Of a stretch of 64,000 nt of DNA, positions 57,910 through 64,000 are shown piece after piece (within the stretch, counting starts at the first letter, position 1; each line of letters opens with the position of its first letter). The DNA comes from Luteococcus sanguinis (lineage in GTDB: Bacteria > Actinomycetota > Actinomycetes > Propionibacteriales > Propionibacteriaceae): contig NZ_BAAAKI010000001.1 in NCBI RefSeq assembly GCF_039527675.1, positions 124,001 through 188,000 of the forward strand. The letters run 5' to 3'. The position numbers and the translations under genes are program-made. The notes beneath the pieces are model-generated. The model saw only the letters and a list, made by a program, of their open reading frames with translations, did not search any database and was not told where the DNA came from.

Positions 57910-58275
57910 GTGATCAAACGCTTCGTCGCCAATGCCGCGGCCCTGGGGCTCGCCACCTGGCTCTTGTCCGGAATCACTCTAGGGGCCGACACCTGGCTGG
58001 ACGCGGTGGTGACCATGCTCGTGGTCGCCGCCTTCTTCGGGCTGGTGAATGCCCTGGTGCGCCCCGTGGTGAAGTTCTTCTCCCTCCCCTTCATCGTGCT
58101 CACCCTGGGCGCCTTTGTCTGGGTGATCAACGCGGGGATGCTGATGCTGACGAGTTGGCTTGCCGGACGATTCGGCTGGCCCTGGCACGTCGACGGCTGG
58201 ATCCCTGCCCTCCTGGGTGCGCTGATCGTCACGATCATCGGCGGCACGGCCGGTCACCTCCTGGAGCACCAGTGA
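57910..58275 (+). CDS. Phage-holin-family IV-like (DUF, PF04020-type) small membrane protein
   Basis: A 121-aa protein with four hydrophobic helices (VANAAALGLATWLLSGI; AVVTMLVVAAFFGLVNALV; LPFIVLTLGAFVWVINAGML; ALLGALIVTIIGGTAG). The NALVRPVVKFFSLPF loop is the hallmark of this widespread family. It is called phage holin family 4 by similarity but occurs in chromosomes without prophage, as here. Its role is unknown. Its stop lies in the first unit of a 21-bp tandem repeat that leads into the phosphatase gene. Confidence 0.8.
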   Translation: MIKRFVANAAALGLATWLLSGITLGADTWLDAVVTMLVVAAFFGLVNALVRPVVKFFSLPFIVLTLGAFVWVINAGMLMLTSWLAGRFGWPWHVDGWIPALLGALIVTIIGGTAGHLLEHQ

Positions 58276-58318
58276 AGCCTGTTGGAGCACCAGTGAAGCC
58301 TGTTGGAGCACCAGTGAA
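58263..58318 (+). repeat. 21-bp tandem repeat carrying repeated ribosome site and GTG start
   Basis: GGAGCACCAGTGAAGCCTGTT repeats at 58263-58283 and 58284-58304, with a third partial copy at 58305-58318. Each unit contains GGAG and, 5 nt later, GTGAAG. The units therefore encode in-frame heptapeptides before the phosphatase core. The first GTG overlaps the upstream stop (GTGA). Confidence 0.9.
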
Positions 58319-58775
58319 GAGGGTCGTCTTCGTCTGCCACGGCAACATCTGTCGCTCCCCCATGCTCGAGCGGGTGGCCCGTCGCGAAGGTGTTGGGATG
58401 GACGTCGAGTTCACCTCCGCCGGCGTCAGCGCCGAGGAGCTGGGCAACCCGATCGACCCGCGCGCGGTGCGCGTGATGCGCGCTGCCGGTTACGAGACCG
58501 ACGACCACCGCGCCCACCAGATCAGCGCACGGGAGATCCGGGACGCCGACCTGGTCATCGCCGCCGAGACCCACCACCTGGACCGGATGCGTCGGCTGGT
58601 TCCCGACGCGACCAACCTGCGCCTTTTCAGCGAATTCGACCCGCAGGCCAGTCCGGGCGATCCGCTGCCCGACCCCTGGTACGGGGGCTCGGAGGGTTTC
58701 GTGACCACCTTGGCCGCGATCGAGCGGGCGATGCCGAACATCCTCGCCGAGGTGGACGACGCGTCCACCCGCTGA
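58314..58775 (+). CDS. Low-molecular-weight protein tyrosine phosphatase
   Basis: A 153-aa LMW-PTP. The P-loop is VFVCHGNICRSPM (CX5R, near the N-terminus), and the general-acid Asp is in PDPWYGG (about residue 120). It belongs with bacterial Wzb/PtpA-like enzymes that dephosphorylate tyrosine or arginine. GTG at 58314 starts VKRVVFVCHGN, the family length. GTGs at 58293 and 58272 would add 7 or 14 residues (repeat-encoded). It is coupled to the upstream small membrane protein. Confidence 0.88.
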   Translation: MKRVVFVCHGNICRSPMLERVARREGVGMDVEFTSAGVSAEELGNPIDPRAVRVMRAAGYETDDHRAHQISAREIRDADLVIAAETHHLDRMRRLVPDATNLRLFSEFDPQASPGDPLPDPWYGGSEGFVTTLAAIERAMPNILAEVDDASTR

Positions 58776-58824
58776 CCGCCGCTTGAGTCAACCCGGCGCA
58801 ACTGGCGCCAGCCACGATCCTGAC

Positions 58825-58830
58825 TAGGCT
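58825..58830 (+). promoter_or_regulatory. -10 box, leaderless S51-like gene transcript
   Basis: TAGGCT is followed by GACGCC and the ATG at 58837, without a ribosome site. Confidence 0.55.
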
Positions 58831-58836
58831 GACGCC

Positions 58837-59733
58837 ATGACCATGTTCTTGGTGGGTGGAGGTCCCTCGGACGGCTTGGGCGTCGTCCACGACGAGTTCG
58901 TCGCTGCTGCACGCAAGCGCGGAACCCGCATCGGCATCGCACTGCTGGGCAGCGCGGACGAGGTTTCGGAGTTCCTGGACGAGTACGCCGAGCCGATCAG
59001 GTCCCGCTTCGCGGAGGCTGAGCTGGTGCCGATCTACCTGGACGACGAACCGGAGCCGGCCCAGAACGCGACCGTCTGGCCGGATGACCTGGAGCGGCTG
59101 GCAGGCCTGGTGGTGGCCGGTGGTTGGACCCCCGGTTACCTGACCGCCCTGCTGCCGCGACGCGACGCGATCGCCCGCCTGGTGCGCGGCGGCGCTCCCT
59201 ACCTCGGTTTCTCGGCCGGCTCGATGGTCGTCTCCAAGCACGCCCTGGTCGGGGGTTGGCAGTTCCGCGGCCGCCAGGTCGCCCCCGAGGTCTGGGGCGA
59301 GGGCCTGGAGGAGGTTGAACTGCGCGACGGCCTTGGCCTGGTCGGCATCACCGTGGACGTCCACACCAATGTCCTGCACCTGGACCGGATGGTCGCCGCG
59401 CTCGAGCAGGGACGGATCCATCACGGCATCACCATCGACGAGGACACCTGTCTGGTCGTCGATGTGCCTGACGGACGCACCCGCGTCGAGGGCAGCCAGC
59501 GCATCCACTGGCTCTCCCGCGAGGGCGGCGCCACCGTGATCAGGCACGAATCGACCGCCGCCGAGAAGGGCCGGCACGCCCAGTTCGTCAGGGACGAAGC
59601 CGAGCGTCGCGCCGCCGAGCAGGCGCAGGCCGAGGCCTCCGCCGTCGTCGAGGTGCGGGCCAGCGACGCCGTGACCGGGCCGGTCGATGGCACCACCCAG
59701 GCGATCGACGCCACGCTGCCCCCGCAGGAGTGA
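58837..59733 (+). CDS. Peptidase S51 / cyanophycinase-like protein
   Basis: A 298-aa protein of the class I glutamine-amidotransferase-like fold. MTMFLVGGGPSDG begins the fold and GLVVAGGWTPGYL precedes YLGFSAGSMVVS, which carries the nucleophilic Ser in G-x-S-A-G-S (about residue 128). A His is available in VDVHTNVLHLD. S51 members are dipeptidase E and cyanophycinase; the substrate is unknown here. The C-terminal 50 residues are charged and Ala-rich and probably disordered. The next MFS gene overlaps its stop by 4 nt. Confidence 0.82.
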   Translation: MTMFLVGGGPSDGLGVVHDEFVAAARKRGTRIGIALLGSADEVSEFLDEYAEPIRSRFAEAELVPIYLDDEPEPAQNATVWPDDLERLAGLVVAGGWTPGYLTALLPRRDAIARLVRGGAPYLGFSAGSMVVSKHALVGGWQFRGRQVAPEVWGEGLEEVELRDGLGLVGITVDVHTNVLHLDRMVAALEQGRIHHGITIDEDTCLVVDVPDGRTRVEGSQRIHWLSREGGATVIRHESTAAEKGRHAQFVRDEAERRAAEQAQAEASAVVEVRASDAVTGPVDGTTQAIDATLPPQE

Positions 59734-60968
59734 CTGCCCGCGCACACGACGACCGAAGCCGGGGACTCACCCCGGGCGACCCAGCTCTGCGCCGGGTCAC
59801 TGCCGCGCTCTTCCTGGCCGGTCTGGTGACTTTTGCGGCGCTCTACGCCACCCAACCCCTGCTGCCCCTGCTCGGTGCCGCCTTCGCCAAGACACCCGCC
59901 GAGACCACGCTGACCGTTTCCGCCGCCACCATCTCGCTGGGTCTTGCGCTGCTCTTCCTGGGACCCGTCTCGGATGCCCACGGCCGGACGAACATCATCG
60001 TGGCCAGCCTGTTCGCGTCCTCGGCCGTCACCCTGGCCTGCGCCGTGGCACCCACCTGGCACCTGCTGCTGGCCCTGCGAGCGCTGCTGGGCATCAGCGT
60101 GGCGGGGCTACCGGCGGTGGCCGTCGCCTACCTGCGCGAAGAGGTTCATCCCGCCGCGGCCGGACGCGCGACCGGCACGTACATCGGTGGCACCGCGCTG
60201 GGCGGGATGGCCGGACGACTGGTCGCGGGCGGCATCGCGGACGTCCTCGACTGGCGGTGGGCTCTGGCCGGCATCGGTCTGCTCTGTCTGGCCTGCGCGG
60301 TGGCGGTGCGGGCGCTGCTGCCCGCATCCTCCCACTTCATCGCCCAGCCCCTGCGCCCGAGCGAACTCACCCAGCGCACCCTCCGACTCCTGGCCGACCC
60401 CACCCAGCTGGCACTGATGACCCTGTCCTTCTGCGCGATGGGCGCCTTCGTCGCCACCTTCAATGCGATGGGCTACCGCCTGGAGGCTCCGCCCTACGAA
60501 CTCTCGGTCGGCGTCGCCGGGCTGGTCTTCCTCGTCTATGCCCTCGGCTCTTGGAGCTCCACCCGCGCCGGTCGGGCCACCGACCGCCGCGGGCCCGGAC
60601 CCGTGGCCGTGGTCGGCCTGGTGATCACCCTGGGCGGCATCGCGCTCGCAGCAATGCGTCCGCTGCCACTGATCGTCGCCGGCCTGTCGCTGGTGACGGT
60701 CGGCTTCTTCGCCGCGCACGCTGTTGCGTCCGGATGGGTGGCAGCGAACTCCGTCCGGCGCGGTCTGGGCACCGGGCAGGCGGCCTCGCTGTACCTGTTC
60801 GCCTACTATCTGGGCAGTTCGCTGGCCGGAACCGCGGCTGGCTCGGCGTGGAGCGCGCACGGCTGGACGGGTGTCACGTGGCTCACGGGATCGCTGGTGG
60901 CGCTGGCATCCCTCGCCGCCCTCGCGGCCAGCAGCCGCGAGCCACGCCCGTCGCGCATCCCTGGCTGA
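59730..60968 (+). CDS. MFS transporter, YnfM-like
   Basis: A 412-aa transporter with about twelve helices. ATQPLLPLLGAAFAKTPAE in the first loop is typical of the YnfM/arabinose-efflux-like branch. LGPVSDAHGRTNIIVASLF is motif A (about residues 74-92). YLREEVHPAAAGRATGTYIGG lies between helices 4 and 5. The branch exports arabinose-like sugars, drugs or is uncharacterised. It starts with GTG overlapping the S51-like stop, so one mRNA encodes both. No terminator is evident before the response-regulator promoter. Confidence 0.85.
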   Translation: MTARAHDDRSRGLTPGDPALRRVTAALFLAGLVTFAALYATQPLLPLLGAAFAKTPAETTLTVSAATISLGLALLFLGPVSDAHGRTNIIVASLFASSAVTLACAVAPTWHLLLALRALLGISVAGLPAVAVAYLREEVHPAAAGRATGTYIGGTALGGMAGRLVAGGIADVLDWRWALAGIGLLCLACAVAVRALLPASSHFIAQPLRPSELTQRTLRLLADPTQLALMTLSFCAMGAFVATFNAMGYRLEAPPYELSVGVAGLVFLVYALGSWSSTRAGRATDRRGPGPVAVVGLVITLGGIALAAMRPLPLIVAGLSLVTVGFFAAHAVASGWVAANSVRRGLGTGQAASLYLFAYYLGSSLAGTAAGSAWSAHGWTGVTWLTGSLVALASLAALAASSREPRPSRIPG

Positions 60969-61001
60969 GGCTCCGGGGCGCGCATTGTCAGCGGCAGGTG
61001 G

Positions 61002-61007
61002 CAAGCT
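61002..61007 (+). promoter_or_regulatory. -10 box, leaderless two-component operon transcript
   Basis: CAAGCT is followed by 7 nt and the ATG at 61015. The match is weaker than the other boxes. Confidence 0.4.
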
Positions 61008-61014
61008 ATGGGGC

Positions 61015-61701
61015 ATGCACATCCTCGTGGTTGACGACGACCAGGCCGTCCGCGACTCCCTCGCCCGCTCGATGCAGTACAGCGGGTACGAGGTGAGCAC
61101 CGCCGCCGACGGCCTCGAGGCGCTTGCGAAGCTGTCCGCGATCAAGGCCGAGGCCGTGATCATGGACGTGATGATGCCGCGCCTGGATGGTCTGGAGACC
61201 ACCCGCATGCTGCGCCAGACCGGCAACGACGTGCCGATCCTGATCCTGACCGCCCGCGACGCCGTCGGCGACCGCGTCGACGGTCTGGACGCGGGGGCGG
61301 ACGACTACATGGTCAAGCCCTTCGCCCTGGACGAGTTGCTGGCGCGTCTGCGAGCGCTCACCCGGCGCAGCCGTCCCGAGCGCGATGCCGGCTCCGAGAC
61401 CCTCGTCTTCGACGATCTGATCCTCGACACCCAGACCCGCGAGGTCACCCGCGGTGGCCGTCGGATCTCGCTCACCCGCACCGAGTTCGCCCTGCTGCAG
61501 GTCTTCATGGAACACCCGCGCCGGGTGCTGGAGCGTGGCTGGCTGCTCAACGAGGTCTGGGGCTTCGACTTCCCGACCACCGCCAACTCCCTCGAGGTCT
61601 ACATCGGCTACCTGCGCCGCAAGACCGAGGCGGAGGGCGAGACCCGCCTGATCCACACCGTCCGCGGCATCGGCTACGTGCTGCGCGAAACCACCCCGTG
61701 A
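61015..61701 (+). CDS. OmpR-family response regulator (MprA-like)
   Basis: A 228-aa response regulator. The receiver has VVDDDQAV, the phospho-acceptor Asp in AVIMDVMMPRLDG (about residue 50), the Thr in ILTARD and the Lys in VKPFALDEL. The winged helix is ISLTRTEFALLQVFMEHPRR through SLEVYIGYLRRK and TVRGIGYVLRE. The closest recognised pattern is actinobacterial MprA/TcrA-type regulators of envelope stress. The kinase gene overlaps its stop by 4 nt. Confidence 0.92.
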   Translation: MHILVVDDDQAVRDSLARSMQYSGYEVSTAADGLEALAKLSAIKAEAVIMDVMMPRLDGLETTRMLRQTGNDVPILILTARDAVGDRVDGLDAGADDYMVKPFALDELLARLRALTRRSRPERDAGSETLVFDDLILDTQTREVTRGGRRISLTRTEFALLQVFMEHPRRVLERGWLLNEVWGFDFPTTANSLEVYIGYLRRKTEAEGETRLIHTVRGIGYVLRETTP

Positions 61702-63146
61702 GCCTCGCGGACCGTCTGTCGCGGCTGTTCTCCCGGCAACGGCCGCGTCGCGGGTCCCTGGCCCGAGGCATCGTCACCCTCACGGTGATCTCGGTCAGTG
61801 TCGCCGTGCTGCTGGTCGGTCTGGGCGCCTACTGGATGACGCGCTGGAGCCTGTACGACCAGCTCGACACCGAGCTCACCGACGTCGCCCAGTACACCGC
61901 GGGGCCGATCTCCAACGACCTGGAGAACATGGGCGGTCTCGACGCCCAGGCCCTGCGCACCGTCAATGCAACGCTGTTGCTGGTGGGCGCCGACTCGAAG
62001 GTGATCCGGGTTCCGGGCGAGACGATCAGCCTCGAACCCGGCGCCGCCGAGGTCGCCGTCGCCCGCACCGCCAGCGGATCCTCGGCCCGGACGACGACCG
62101 ACGCCGACGGGGTGCGCTACCGGATGGTCGCGGTGCCGCAGGAGATCAACTCCCGCAGGTATGCCTTGGTCATCGCCCGTCCGCTGGCTCCCACCGAGCA
62201 CACCCTGCGCGCCCTGACCATCACCAGTGTGCTGCTGGGCGGCGTCGGCCTGCTGCTGGCCCTGTTGTCGGGGTGGTTCGCGATGAGCTCCGGGCTGCGC
62301 CCGCTGCGTCGCCTTTCGGCAGCCGTGACGCGGGTGACCGAGACCGACGACCTGGCCCCGATCGAGATCACCGGCGACGACGAACTGGGCGACCTCACCC
62401 GCTCGTTCAACACCATGTTGAACTCCCTGAACTCATCGCGAGAGCGGCAGAAGCGGCTGATCGCCGACGCCGGCCACGAACTGCGCACGCCCCTGACCAG
62501 CATGCGCACAAACATCGAGTTGCTGGTCGCCGACGACAAGACCGGGATGCTGCCCGAGGGCGCGCGGTCGGAGATCCTGCACGACATCGCGGCCGCCCTG
62601 GGCGAGTTCAGCTCGCTGGTCGGTGACCTGGTGCAGCTGTCGCGCGAGGACAGGGTGACCGCGAACCCGGTACCGCTGGACTTCGCGGAGGTCGTCGAGG
62701 CCGCCGTCACCCGCGCCCGCCGCCGCGGCCCGAACCTGCACTTCGACGTGCAACTGAACCCGCTCTTCCTGGTGGGCGAGCCCGACACCCTCGAGCGTGC
62801 GGTCACCAACCTGCTCGACAATGCCGTGAAGTTCTCCCCGCCGGAGGGCACCGTCACCATCCAACTGTCCGGGGACACGCTGACGATCGCGGACGAGGGT
62901 CCGGGCATCACCGACGAGGACCTGCCGCACGTCTTCGACCGCTTCTACCGCTCCGACCGCGCGCGCAACACCCCCGGCACGGGGCTCGGCCTGTCGATCG
63001 TGGCGCACACCATCACGTCCCACGGCGGCCAGGTCACCGCTCAGCGGGCGGCTTGCGGTGGTGCGGAGTTCATCGTCCGGTTGCCCGGTTCCCTCACCGA
63101 GGACGGGGACGAGGACACCATCACGATGCCGGCCATCCAGACCTGA
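61698..63146 (+). CDS. Sensor histidine kinase (MprB-like)
   Basis: A 482-aa membrane kinase. Two transmembrane helices (about residues 29-50 and 175-196) flank an extracytoplasmic sensor of about 125 residues. A HAMP linker follows, then HisKA with DAGHELRTPLTSMRTNIELL (His about 259). The HATPase domain has VTNLLDNAVKFSP (N box), ADEGPGITDEDL (G1), FYRSDRARNTPGTGLGLS (F/G2). GTG start overlaps the regulator stop. The pair resembles MprAB of actinobacteria; the stimulus is not predictable. Confidence 0.92.
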   Translation: MSLADRLSRLFSRQRPRRGSLARGIVTLTVISVSVAVLLVGLGAYWMTRWSLYDQLDTELTDVAQYTAGPISNDLENMGGLDAQALRTVNATLLLVGADSKVIRVPGETISLEPGAAEVAVARTASGSSARTTTDADGVRYRMVAVPQEINSRRYALVIARPLAPTEHTLRALTITSVLLGGVGLLLALLSGWFAMSSGLRPLRRLSAAVTRVTETDDLAPIEITGDDELGDLTRSFNTMLNSLNSSRERQKRLIADAGHELRTPLTSMRTNIELLVADDKTGMLPEGARSEILHDIAAALGEFSSLVGDLVQLSREDRVTANPVPLDFAEVVEAAVTRARRRGPNLHFDVQLNPLFLVGEPDTLERAVTNLLDNAVKFSPPEGTVTIQLSGDTLTIADEGPGITDEDLPHVFDRFYRSDRARNTPGTGLGLSIVAHTITSHGGQVTAQRAACGGAEFIVRLPGSLTEDGDEDTITMPAIQT

Positions 63147-63158
63147 GCCCCCGTCCGG

Positions 63159-64000
63159 TCAGGGCAGGTGCGTGGGCAGCGACTTCCGCGGCCCGTGCCG
63201 CTCCGGTGAGATCCCTGACAGCCAGACCAGCAACTCCACTCGATAACGGTGCCCGGTGAAGCCCGCCAGCACCTCCTCCGCATCGTCCTGGCCGAGCTTC
63301 TCCCCGACCAGCGCGTGGGTGATGAGACCGGGCACGTGGTAGTCGCCGGTGCTCCACGCGTCCGGGTCGCCGTGAGCGGCCTGCAGGGTGCGGGCGGCGG
63401 TCCAGGGACCGATCCCCGGCAGGCTGCGCAAGGCAGCACCGGGATCGGGGCGGTGCAAGCTGGCCTCCAGCGCCCGCGCCCGCTGCGCGGCCCCGACGAG
63501 CGGCCGGGAGCGCGCCTGCTCCACCCCCACCCCGAGGTACTCCCAGCTGGGGATCAACGCCCACTCCCGCGCCGATGGCGGGACGACCATGCCGTGCGCA
63601 GGGTGTCCCGGTTGCGCTGCGGGGCCGGGGGCCGGGCGTCCATGCCGGCGCACGAGCAAGCGGTGCGAGCGGAAGGCCTCGGCACCGGTGACCCGCTGCT
63701 CCAGCACGCTGGGCAGCAGCGCCTCGGCGACCAGGTCCGTTGCACCCACCCGCAGCCAGGGGTGACGCCGTGCCAGGACGGTCACGACGGGATGATCGGT
63801 GTGGAACTCGTCCGGATGGTCGTCGGCGCCCAGCAGCCGAGGCGCCTGGTCCAGTGCCCAGACCGAGCCCTCGCCCCAGGCCCGCACCCGTACGTCCGCA
63901 CCCTCGGGAACGAACTGCACCAGCGCCGCACCGGCCGGGGTCAGGCTGGCGCGCCACCACACACGTCCCATCCGACGCATCGTCGGATCACCGGGGCCGC
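63159..64000 (-). CDS. DNA-3-methyladenine glycosylase 2-like (AlkA/HhH-GPD), 5' end outside window
   Basis: At least 280 residues of an HhH-GPD glycosylase. The reading frame stays open past the right edge (…GPGDPTMRRMGRVWWRAS), and that segment resembles the GAGDPTxR…WRxSR start region of actinobacterial AlkA-like proteins, so the true start is probably beyond 64000. ALLPSVLEQRVTGAEAFRSH is the helix before the HhH. LRSLPGIGPWTAARTLQAAHGDPDAW is the HhH with the GPD Asp region. It removes alkylated bases. It converges with the kinase gene with a 12-bp gap. Confidence 0.8.
   Translation of the reverse strand, partial: GPGDPTMRRMGRVWWRASLTPAGAALVQFVPEGADVRVRAWGEGSVWALDQAPRLLGADDHPDEFHTDHPVVTVLARRHPWLRVGATDLVAEALLPSVLEQRVTGAEAFRSHRLLVRRHGRPAPGPAAQPGHPAHGMVVPPSAREWALIPSWEYLGVGVEQARSRPLVGAAQRARALEASLHRPDPGAALRSLPGIGPWTAARTLQAAHGDPDAWSTGDYHVPGLITHALVGEKLGQDDAEEVLAGFTGHRYRVELLVWLSGISPERHGPRKSLPTHLP

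Noticed and set aside
57910..58275. Holin-like protein as a sign of prophage
   Set aside because: No capsid, tail, integrase or lysin genes nearby; this family is common in ordinary chromosomes.
58263..58318. Tandem repeats here and at 50103-50152 considered as CRISPR
   Set aside because: Units are directly adjacent with no unique spacers, and no cas genes are present.

Overview
The window is high-GC, densely packed actinobacterial chromosome. Markers are a GTP-type PEP carboxykinase tail, WhiB and LytR-CpsA-Psr proteins, a BioY-BioM-BioN biotin transporter with a TGAAC-N3-GTTCA (BioQ-type) operator, a heme operon pairing a porphyrinogen oxidase with a radical SAM/SPASM protein, and many leaderless genes with a TANNNT -10 box 6-8 nt before the start codon. 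A member of the Propionibacteriales is the best guess, but the sequence alone does not fix the genus. There is no rRNA, CRISPR array, integrase or recognisable insertion sequence. A 16-base run of N at 49917-49932 marks an assembly gap.

Layout. 1-3 kb: end of pckG, then an FGGY sugar or polyol kinase with a GpsA-like dehydrogenase. 3-9.5 kb: two tRNA-Ser genes around an LCP cell-wall enzyme, a quinone reductase/MFS pair, and argG behind an ARG-box-like operator. 9.6-15 kb: pyruvate dehydrogenase (quinone), a Crp/Fnr regulator, and hydroxylamine reductase (hcp) with its NADH reductase behind an FNR-type palindrome. 15-21 kb: a heterodimeric ABC exporter with complementary degenerate ATP sites, an ABC-2/YhgE-type membrane protein and a divergent TetR regulator. 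21-28 kb: a GalT-like DUF4921 protein, a WhiB protein with an extra C-terminal HTH, a Cof-type HAD phosphatase, serS, an orphan LuxR-type regulator whose receiver has Glu at the phospho-acceptor site, and a PAP2-diacylglycerol-kinase fusion. 28-35 kb: LLM oxidoreductase, pheA, a HAAS-domain membrane protein, Fpg/Nei glycosylase, aat, EcsC, alr. 35-41.7 kb: a second LuxR-type regulator, the heme operon, a HAD protein, then Pth2, an S26 protease and DUF6448 facing a second Crp/Fnr gene across one shared palindrome. 42-49 kb: secreted 5'-nucleotidase, GH92 glycosidase with a DUF2079 membrane protein. 49.7-54.9 kb: cold-shock protein, assembly gap, MalY-type lyase, bioYMN, Zn-dehydrogenase. 55-64 kb: AIM24 protein, a DUF559/AbiEi-like nuclease gene bracketed by two 78-bp palindromic elements in inverted orientation, argF, a small membrane protein, LMW phosphatase, S51 peptidase-like protein, MFS, an OmpR-type two-component pair, and a partial AlkA-like glycosylase.

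How the parts connect. Two separate Crp/Fnr circuits are visible. Their palindromes sit about 41-42 bp upstream of predicted start sites: TTGAC-N4-GTCAA for hcp and TTGTC-N4-GACAA for the DUF6448/Crp divergon. The recognition helices of the two regulators differ in a way that could explain the different half sites. Arginine (argG, argF), biotin (bioYMN) and serine decoding (two tRNA-Ser, serS) functions are partly gathered here. The candidate for an undescribed system is the DUF559 gene with its paired 78-bp palindromes (55805-56881).
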